A DNA stretch of 64,000 bases from Diphasiastrum complanatum (taxonomy: Eukaryota > Streptophyta > Lycopodiopsida > Lycopodiales > Lycopodiaceae). Location: NCBI GenBank assembly GCA_029204225.1, contig CM055106.1, positions 3,338,665 to 3,402,664 on the forward strand. Reading direction: 5' to 3'. Under the pieces are notes generated by a model. It was not told the origin of the DNA. It did not search any database and saw only the letters and a list, made by a program, of their open reading frames with translations. The stretch's first letter is position 1, and every line of letters begins with the position of its first letter. The translations under genes and the position numbers were made by a program. Positions 57,072-64,000 of this stretch are shown here, in pieces.

Positions 57072-58201
57072 TGGGTCCGGACGCCGGACGTGGACGCAGA
57101 TTGCCCACGTCCGGCCCCGTGCATCCTTGGTATGGTTTTATGTTAGAAAACCTTCAAATTTTTTTTGGGTTGAAAGGAAGGTGAAAATTAGCATTAAATT
57201 GGGCATATTTGTTAAGAGTATCTTGGCATTAGTGGGTCCCAATTGAATGCCGGAATTTTTGCATCTCAAGCTCGTACTTGTGGTTGCTTTCATCGAATTG
57301 TGAAGCAAAATTTTTTTCTCCCTTTAAAGCTATTAAATTTCCCTTTAATGGGTAGTTTGCCTGCTGGTTTTCTGTCCCTAGAAAACTAGTATTTCTGTTT
57401 TCTTAACAAGAGAAATATAAACAGCTTTGTGACTTCACAAAGGTAGTATCCCTCATAAGACTATGGATGACATTTCAATATTTATAGATGCAGAGAAACC
57501 ATCTTTTCTTGATGGTGCTTAGTCTTCAAACATTTCCATCTATAAACGGTGAATTGAAAATAATCTGTAGAGGTTCTATGAGGGAAATTTTGTAGCATAC
57601 AGAGAGCATAAGGAACTCTACTATGGTACGTTGCAAAACGGAAAGTTTGATTTCTCCCTAAAACCTTTTCTATCCGAGTCTGAAATCTGAAAAAGGGCTT
57701 CTAAAAAACCTGTAATCTTGAGTTGATTCAACCATTCTTTGCAACGTTTTTGCTGAAGGGGTAGAAAATTCAGAAAACAGGAAAAATTTCTAGATTTTCA
57801 GATTTATTTGAAGGCATCATTCATGAAAAGTGAAAGAAGAGAATGTGAAGGGGCGTTACAACATGAAAATCCCTGAAAGTGTAGCTGGCCTCAAAAATCT
57901 TTCACCTACAAATCCCACAGCTTCACGGCAGCAGAGACGCCACTGACCATCCACTCGGAGACAAAGAGACGCAGTTCGTTCAGAGATAGTGCCACAACAT
58001 ACTTTACATCATTATTTCACAGGCGGAGAGACATCTATATGATGATAGACTTTGCTTGTGCCAGTCACTATTTCCTGTTTTTCTGTAGTCTTGTTTCTTT
58101 TAGGTGGTAGAGCTTTCATGCTCCCACCGTGCATACTTGACATGTACCTGTTTTTAGTCCTATGTACCTTAGGGTATTTCATGGACATTAATAAAGATCT
58201 T

Positions 58202-58224
58202 TCTCTCTCTCTCTCTCTCTCTCT
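58202..58224. repeat. (TC)n microsatellite
   Basis: Uninterrupted TC dinucleotides, directly upstream of the LINE frame. Confidence 0.9.
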
Positions 58225-58225
58225 G

Positions 58226-59985
58226 ATTTCACCTTCTTCACCTCTGACATGGTACTTGCGGCCATCAAGAGAATGAAGTCCCATAAGGCAAGAGATATTG
58301 ACGACCTCGAATCTGAACTCCTAATGCATGCTTCTGACCTCCTTGCTCCCACACTAGCCACTCTCCTCAATTCTGCCATTGTCTCTGGCTTCCCTTCATC
58401 CTGGTGCACCAACATCATCCATCCCATTCATAAAAATGATGATCCCATGATTCCCGGTAACTACCGCACCATCATGATTGGAATCACATTTGGAGCACCA
58501 TTGGGGTGGAACAGGGATTTTCCCTTTCACCATTTCTTTTTGTACATCGACGAGTTAGAGCGAGTCATCTCACAGTGTGGCGAAGCTGGTTGTAGACTTG
58601 TCTCCATTTTGATTGCTATTCTCCTCTATGCAGATGATGTGGTACTAGTATCCCTGACCAGGGAGGGACTACAGAGGCAGCTGGATTGTTTACAGGGATT
58701 TTGTACCAGATGGGGATTGGGGGTGAACAGTGTGAAGACCAAGGTTATGGTCTTCAACACTTCTCGAGCTTTCATGCAGCGCTAGGAGCTCACCCTAGAT
58801 GGTTAGGCCTTAGAGGTAGTTTCTTCTTGTACTTATTTGGGGATACTCTATTTTGGTCCTACGTTCAGCATGCGACACAGGCAGCCACCACCCGACTTGA
58901 AGGGGCATTCCTCCCTTGTTCAGCTTGAGTGGTTCTGTTTCAGGTTGTTCATCCGAGATGCTCGCAGTAAGTGTAGACTTTTTGATACATTGTCACCCCC
59001 ACAACCTTGTATGCAGCAGACACATAGTGTACCGGTCTTCCCTCATCACATTGGGCCAACATTTCATGCTTACAGACTACCATGTTAGCTCGTATGATTC
59101 GGGCGAAGGCCTCGGTTCCGCATGAGATCCTTCTTGCAGAGTTTGCTGTTCCACCCATTCAGATAGATGCCGCTTTCTAGCTTATTGCATATATTCAAAG
59201 ATTTTAGGCTTTGCCAGATGCAGATATGCGATATACACAGACAACACTTGCTTCCTCACACTCCCTTCATGACCAGGGTTATTGACTGTCGTAGTTTTCT
59301 CAGGCATCCCACTTCCTCCTTGAGTCATTTGGTACCTCCATTACAACGCTCCCCTCAGGTACTCATCAGTGCATCGGCGCTTCTTATATCGGACATATCT
59401 CGGTCGGCAACAGCTTGGGGTGTCAAACTTGCCTATTACTGGACTCATTTTATTGAGCTTGACGTAGCAAGTTTCCAGTTTTGCCACACTATTTGGACTC
59501 GGGATTATCACACAGTCTTAGATTTACATTGGGACAGCTCCGCGTGTCGTCACATCAGTTGGCTATGGAGATTGGGAGATTCCAGGTACTCCGAGAGAGG
59601 CGTGGATTTGTCAGTTATGCTGCTTGGATGATGTGGAGTCAGAGGAGCACTTTATCTCTAGGTGCCCGATGTATTATGAGATCAGAGGGAGATACCACTG
59701 TTTGTTTCGTGACACGCCTATCACCCTACGATCCCTACTAGCCTATGAGGACTCCCGATGCGCTGCACTCATGATACGAGAGATGTTCATACTGCGACAG
59801 GACTTGTGTCAGAGACAGCCCAACAGAGTCACGTTTCTCAGCCTCAGATCACTTCATTCTTTTCTAGGAGGAGAGGACGAGACCTAGTATTTGATGATGA
59901 TGATGATGACGACGACTTACCTGCCCATAGACATCGGAGACAGTGTCCCACCCATACTCATGTTGCAGCACGAGCTACTTGACCT
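58226..59985 (+). mobile_element. Second LINE: reverse transcriptase and C-terminal zinc region, 5'-truncated and shifted
   Basis: The RT opening reads MVLAAIKRMKSHKARDIDDL, FPSSWCTNIIHPIHKNDDP, then GNYRTIMIG. About 40-60 residues are deleted at 58480. The next piece is frame-shifted ('VEQGFSLSPFLF' against 'LYIDELERV'), followed by ILLYADDVVLVSLTREGLQR with the catalytic YADD. After 58785 the frames change repeatedly. About 59535-59760 gives GQLRVSSHQLAMEIGRFQVL and then LDDVESEEHFISRCPMYYEI, a Cys/His zinc-binding tail common in plant LINEs. The end has the 'QITSFFSRRR' phrase and an Asp run coded by (GATGAC)n at 59895-59918. No endonuclease domain remains, so its type is unknown. Confidence 0.75.
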
Positions 59986-60248
59986 ATCACGAGGAGACTT
60001 CATCCTCCTAGACGACGTCAGCGACCACTAGCGGTGCTTCATGTTGCCGCCCGTATTATATCCTTTTATAGCATCAACAGGACAAGATTGGATGATAGTG
60101 TCATACCTTATTCACGACCTTTAGCAGTATACGCGCTCACATGTTCCTTTTATATATCATCACATCTATTTCAGCTCATAGCATTTAGATTTGTTATTTC
60201 TGTTATCGTTTTGGAGACGTTTCGTACGCTCCCATTGTTACCATGTAC

Positions 60249-60266
60249 TCTCTCTCTCTCTCTCTC
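60249..60266. repeat. (CT)n microsatellite
   Basis: Nine CT units just upstream of the gag-like frame. Confidence 0.85.
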
Positions 60267-60292
60267 CATCCAGTGCCCTACTCCGCGCCCTC

Positions 60293-60900
60293 CATGGCCA
60301 GAAAAACTAGGGGGAGTCCACGCTCCCCCTCCCCCCTCCCCCTTTTGGATGCTGTGCAACAGATCATTGCTGCTGCTGCGCAGATGGATCCTTCCGCTGC
60401 TACTGCTGCGCAGCAGCACAATGATGTTGTTGATGCTGCATTGCATTCCACCTGCATCGTCCCATGCCCTCCTGCTCTCCATTGCCTCCCTCATTTCCTT
60501 CTTCCTCTTCTTCCTCTTCTGATGCACCTGTTCGGGCTCCTTCCTCTTCTACAGTACCTGTCATAACTAATCCATATGTTGAAGAACCCTACACACCTGC
60601 CAAAGCTGTGGAATCCTATGTTGCACTTAGCATGGGCATCCTATTGCAAGATTTCCAGGGACCGAAGACGGAGTTGCACTTGGTAAAAGCTGAAATGTCT
60701 CAACTTAGAGAAGCTAATAACAAGCTGAAAAAGGAAGTGGACACATTGAAGCAAGAGCTTAGAGCGCCACCTATTTTTTCCACACCGGAATAATCAAATT
60801 GCTTCAAAGAATTGGAAGCAAAAATTGAGCAGCAGAAGAAAGAAGCCAATCCTTCACCCCTTTACGATAAAACACTAATCCAAGAAAGCTTCTTAATGTT
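60293..60900 (+). pseudogene. Gag-like or unknown ORF with coiled coil, frame-shifted
   Basis: One frame from ATG at about 60294 gives MARKTRGSPRSPSPLPLLDA followed by an Ala/Gln-rich stretch. A shift near 60470 leads to a Ser/Pro stretch and then EEPYTPAKAVESYVALSMGI and KTELHLVKAEMSQLREANNK, a clear heptad coiled coil, with a stop at 60791. The layout (basic start, Ala-rich spacer, coiled coil) occurs in plant Gypsy gag proteins, but I see no zinc knuckle. It could also be a host gene piece. Confidence 0.35.
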
Positions 60901-60904
60901 GTGT

Positions 60905-61915
60905 TCATCAACTTATAAATGTTGCAAGGGCATTAGTCAATCCAAAGGGCATAACTAGAAATTCATAGTTTCCAAAGCGAGTTCGGAAGGTAGTCTTATA
61001 GACATCCTCTTCGCGAACTCTCACTTGGTGATAACCACTCTTCAGGTCAATTTTGCTAAACATTGTAGCACTATGAAGGGCATGCAAAAGATCATCTATA
61101 CGTGACATAGGATATCAATGATTAGCAGTTATATTGTTTAAGCCTCAATAATCCACACATATCCTCCAAGACCCATCCGTCTTTTTCACCAGAATGATCG
61201 GAGAGGCAAAGGGGGCGAAGCTAGGTCTTACTTGCCCTTTGGCAAGATAGTCCTCAATCATACTTCGCACCTCTTCCTCCTCTTTTAGACTCATTCTATA
61301 AGGTGGTCTATTAACAAGAGATGATCCAGGAATTAGCTCAATCTTATGTTCCACATTTCTTTTAGGGTGTAAAACATATGGGAGTTCATTCGTGAACACA
61401 TCCATAAACTCCTCCCTAATCTGACGATCTAGGTTCTTTTTATGGTTAGTTTGTTCTTGACATACATCATATTCACAAGTAGAAATAGACATATCATACA
61501 AGACACAAAAAACAGACATACACTTACAGTGAACCTTGCATAGCTGCGTCGCCGTGATCAAAGGTCCTGGAGGCATATCAAGCTCACTACATAGGGAATG
61601 AATCCTAGCATCGTGCTGGAACTTGTATACATGAGTATCCCAAGTGAAGTAAGGTTTTTTAGTCACATGCCAATAGATTCCAAACACCACATCAAAGCGA
61701 GCCAAACGGGTAATCTCAAAATCTAACTCAATATATCCCTGAATGGTCAGAGGCATGCCCACAACCCTAGCATCCCATACTTCCACACCCTTTCCATCAT
61801 CCATTTCGATTGTGTACTGGTACCTGGATGGTTGTGTGTTCACTCTTAACCATTTAATCAAAGCGGAGTTAATAATGTTATGTGAGGACTCAATGTCAAA
61901 TAGAATCAAGACATC
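60905..61915 (-). pseudogene. Ty3/Gypsy protease to RT fragment (minus strand)
   Basis: From right to left on the minus strand: MILFDIESSHNIINSALIKW (protease start, with D-I-E in place of D-S-G), ELDFEITRLARFDVVFGIYW, then EFMDVFTNELPYVLHPKRNV, PYRMSLKEEEEVRSMIEDYL, ASPIILVKKTDGSWRICVDY, two TGA stops, and [32 protein letters not shown]. It stops before the catalytic box. Both TGAs fall where Arg (CGA) stands in the family, a sign of CpG decay. No LTR is attached. Confidence 0.88.
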
Positions 61916-61934
61916 ACAATAAAATTTGAAAATT

Positions 61935-62395
61935 CAACATTGGTGATTCAACACAAAATCTTGAGCAACAGACGGGTCAAATGCAAGTTTTGGGTTCACA
62001 AAGTTTTGGTTCGCCATCTACACCAAAAAGAAAGGGCAGTTGCATCCATTGCAGAAATAATGAGCATTTTGTTCTTGAATACCGTAAAAAGCAAAGTGAG
62101 CAAAAGAAAGGCGAGAAGCAAACTTTGCCGAGAAGGTTGCAAATAAGAATAATGAAGACACTAGATAGTTTAGTTAAGATCATAAAGAATGTTCTATTTG
62201 CACCAATGTTGGCCATGAACCTACTTTCGGTTGGGGCCATGACTAAACAAAATATGACAATATTGTTTGATGAATCTAAATTTTAGTGAAGGACAATGAG
62301 CACGATGAAGGATCATTGCTCAAACTAGATCTTTTGCAAGGAAGATATGGGTTTATATTCTGAAGCAAATATCTGCGGCAATTCAAGAATTAGAT
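61935..62395 (+). pseudogene. Copia gag-protease fragment
   Basis: The frame has KRKGSCIHCRNNEHFVLEYR, a zinc knuckle with its last Cys replaced. Then come KNVLFAPMLAMNLLSVGAMT and MTILFDESKF, the protease-to-integrase spacer of Copia ('NVL--P----NLLSV--L'), and after a stop VKDNEHDEGSLLKLDLLQGR. The aspartic protease active site itself has been lost. Confidence 0.75.
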
Positions 62396-62396
62396 T

Positions 62397-62637
62397 TTAT
62401 CTAAAAAGCTTGTGGAGTTTTACTGATTGGGGCCATAGCCGTTGATAACAGTCCCCCCCAATGGTGAGGTCATCGAGCTCAAGTAGAACCTCAGGAGCGA
62501 AACCATATGGAATAGTGGTAGCACGCAGCTGCGACATCGTCACCATAGGCTCACATTTCATGAGCTTCCGTTCTTTATCGATCCAAACAATGGAGGTGAG
62601 GTCGCCAAGATCAACCTCATATCTAGACGACCACTTA
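62397..62637 (-). pseudogene. Unrecognised minus-strand coding remnant interrupted by the TRIM
   Basis: An open minus frame with HKWSSRYEVDLGDLTSIVWI and IPYGFAPEVLLELDDLTIGG. After the TRIM and one target copy are skipped, the same frame continues upstream (63052 to about 63090) as VVGHRTLRNAEHK before a stop. The text has normal protein composition, but I do not know the family. The frame matters because it shows the TRIM entered a coding-like sequence. Confidence 0.35.
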
Positions 62638-62642
62638 TGCTC

Positions 62643-62786
62643 TGTTATAAATCCATAAATCATGATATGGATGGACAGACTAGGATTCGAACCCAGGACC
62701 TCCCTCATACCGGATGGGATGCTCTACCACTGAGCTATCCGCCCTGTTTGATAGTTCTCTCTAGAGTGTGGATTGATATTCCAACA
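62643..62786 (-). repeat. TRIM LTR, 3' copy in element sense (144 bp)
   Basis: Nearly identical to 62903-63046, with TG...CA ends on the minus strand. It contains the tRNA-like unit at 62673-62744. Confidence 0.93.
62673..62744 (-). tRNA. tRNA-like sequence inside the TRIM LTR (72 nt)
   Basis: On the minus strand: 7-bp acceptor GGGCGGA pairing with TCTGTCC (two G-T pairs), D arm GCTC AGTGGTA GAGC, T arm CTGGG TTCGAAT CCTAG, total 72 nt. The A box (TAGCTCAGTGG) and B box (GGTTCGAATCC) fit the polymerase III consensus exactly. The anticodon arm is imperfect: TCCCA/TGAGG or CCCAT/GAGGG pairing, each with mismatches and no U33. The isotype therefore cannot be read, and the unit is probably not a functional tRNA. 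Confidence 0.8.
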
Positions 62787-62902
62787 CCCTCCCTCAAGCC
62801 ACACTTGGTTGGGGTCCTAGCTGTCACCTGCCCCACAACTTGGGCCACCTAACCATGGCTTTGACACCATGAATTGTTAGGTCTAACTTGGCTCTGATAC
62901 CA
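62787..62902 (-). other. TRIM interior (116 bp): PBS and PPT only
   Basis: On the minus strand it runs from TGGTATCAGAGCC (directly after the LTR) to a purine tract directly before the other LTR. No frame is worth naming. Confidence 0.9.
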
Positions 62903-63046
62903 TGTTAGAAATCCATAAATCATAATATGGATGGACAAACTAGGATTCGAACCCAGGACCTCCCTCATACCGGATGGGATGCTCTACCACTGAGCTATCC
63001 GCCTTGTTTGATAGTTCTCTCTAGAGTGTGGATTGATATTCCAACA
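62903..63046 (-). repeat. TRIM LTR, 5' copy in element sense (144 bp)
   Basis: Partner of 62643-62786, followed on the minus strand at once by the PBS. Confidence 0.93.
62933..63004 (-). tRNA. Second tRNA-like sequence, in the other TRIM LTR (72 nt)
   Basis: The same unit, with changes at the acceptor (AGGCGGA against TTTGTCC), which weaken the stem. The A and B boxes are unchanged from the first copy. Confidence 0.8.
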
Positions 63047-63051
63047 TGCTC

Positions 63052-63431
63052 TGCATTGCGGAGGGTGCGATGCCCAACCACGGCTTACAGGCGGTGCAAA
63101 TGAGGCCATCAGAGGAAGGATTCTGCTGCATGACTTTCCGCTGAAGGATTCCGCTACATGAAAGAAATAATATATAAAAAATAATTAATCAATTACTGTA
63201 CGGTTCATCACGGTTCACCAGCAAAACTTTGTGAACCATACGGTTCTGAGAACCGTGGTGAACTGTTCACGGTTCTGAGAATCTATGATCAAATCCAGCT
63301 CTTAGATGTCGGTTCGTCCATTTCAATAAAGACAATGAGTCCATGTGTAACAGTCACTAAGGATCAAACTTTTAGCTTTCCTTCTTGGATTTATGCCACT
63401 TTATGAATTGCACTTTGAGAATTCTTTAGGT
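63052..63431. other. No intact gene; inverted 'cacggttctgagaa' words
   Basis: 63190-63285 is rich in 'acggttc' and its complement 'gaacc(g/a)t', so it can fold into imperfect hairpins. The first 40 bp continue the remnant interrupted by the TRIM. Confidence 0.4.
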
Positions 63432-63680
63432 GTAGCCCTTCATCATGACTGAGTCTGCCCTTCACCTCCAAAGAATTGATAGAAATTCAATACGTCGGTC
63501 GATATATGAATATATGAAAGCTAATGTGGACATATGTTACACCTACTTTTGGGAGCTGACGATGTGAGTATGGATGGCATTTGGTCCATGCTATGCATGA
63601 TGAAGTTGATGGTCTAAGACTTTCTGGTTGGACTTGAGAGGGTCGAAGATTGCATGTCTCCATTGTTATGTAAGGTATTA
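63432..63680 (+). repeat. Repeat family F, copy 3
   Basis: The longest match, covering both halves seen at 48055-48310 and 55545-55680. The rest of the window to 64000 holds no recognised gene. Confidence 0.65.
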
Positions 63681-64000
63681 TCCTAGACCTAACATCGATA
63701 TACAAATAGGTGCTGTATCTACTGGGTAGAGATTTGGAACCAACATTGTTCAATGAGATTACGTTTCTTGCCAGATATATGACTATATTGACACACTCGG
63801 CTCTCATTTGTGCATATAAAAGTGTTGTGCCTTTTTTGGGGGTTGAGGTCTTACAAATTTTCAAAACTGATGTGTCTTTTGATTTAAACAAACTCTAGAC
63901 ACAACATAAGAGTGTTCGAATTGACATAAATGTGACTAGTCCAGTTTCATGATAGGTTAACCAGAGAAATCATCCACTGATTAGATGCTGCTATGGATCA

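Larger units (their letters stand above)
54714..58195. other. Probable kinase intron 2; no further exon seen
   Basis: Mostly AT-rich. Contents: repeat family F copy (55545-55680), a tRNA-Met PBS-like site at 56713 with LTR-like sequence before it, and a GC-rich palindrome at 57035-57071. No DFG-containing exon was found. Confidence 0.5.
62643..63046 (-). mobile_element. TRIM retrotransposon (404 bp) with tRNA-like sequence in each LTR
   Basis: Two 144-bp direct repeats (62643-62786 and 62903-63046) flank a 116-bp interior, and TGCTC is duplicated on both sides (62638-62642 and 63047-63051). Read on the minus strand, the LTR starts TGTTGGAATATC and ends TT(C/A)TAACA-like. The first interior bases are TGGTATCAGAGCCAAG (tRNA-Met primer site), and the last are the purine-rich ggcttgagggaggg (PPT). 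There is no coding sequence. All parts of a terminal-repeat retrotransposon in miniature are thus present and correctly spaced. Each LTR contains a 72-nt tRNA-like unit on the same strand as the element. The two LTRs differ at only a few positions. Confidence 0.93.

Noticed and set aside
1-64000. CRISPR arrays, operons, bacterial features
   Set aside because: Plant nuclear sequence with introns and retrotransposons; no regularly spaced identical repeats were seen.

Overview
The window reads as nuclear DNA of a land plant with a large, repeat-rich genome. It carries a plant-specific dirigent gene, a plant-type STE20/GCK kinase whose first intron is about 8.7 kb long, and many old Ty1/Copia and Ty3/Gypsy fragments primed from initiator tRNA-Met. 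Two LINE types are also present: one with a restriction-like endonuclease (RLE), and one with a C-terminal zinc-knuckle type tail. I lean towards a fern or other seed-free vascular plant (a gymnosperm is possible) because these two LINE types resemble sequences I associate with fern genomes. That is a recollection, not a search.

Layout. 1-190: Copia fragment (minus). 579-642: (GA)n. 2000-2578: intact dirigent-like gene, the only complete conventional gene seen. 4790-5312: solo or 3' LTR of a family that recurs at 33470-33991. 5.3-8.6 kb: AT-rich, no genes. 8.65-13.0 kb (minus): an unrecognised coding region with several exon-like blocks bounded by good splice sites but with some stops. 14129-14291 (minus): exon-like block resembling the actuator domain of a P-type cation ATPase. 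15.6-19.0 kb: near full-length but broken RLE-type LINE. 19732-25049: LTR element with 831/830-bp LTRs and no recognisable integrase or catalytic polymerase. 25-40.6 kb: nested Copia and Gypsy wreckage, including a solo LTR that splits a Gypsy integrase and has a perfect 5-bp target duplication. 42.5-43.6 kb: diverged direct duplication. 45571-54713: first two recognised exons of the kinase, whose large intron holds a decayed minus-strand Gypsy, a Copia gag, and a compact Gypsy deletion derivative (49767-52785) with a perfect target duplication. 58.2-60.0 kb: second LINE. 60.2-62.4 kb: gag-like, Gypsy and Copia fragments. 62643-63046: a 404-bp TRIM element whose two 144-bp LTRs each contain a 72-nt tRNA-like sequence.

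How it fits together. Host genes are few and unrelated in function; most of the window is retrotransposon sequence of several ages. Many in-frame stops are TAG or TGA where CAG, CGA or TGG would be expected, which is typical of decay by deamination of methylated cytosine. The most unusual object is the minus-strand TRIM: it has exact LTR ends, a PBS, a PPT and a target duplication, and its LTR carries what looks like an internal RNA polymerase III promoter (A and B boxes) inside a tRNA-sized fold. This is analogous to, but different from, the 5S-rRNA-bearing Cassandra TRIMs.
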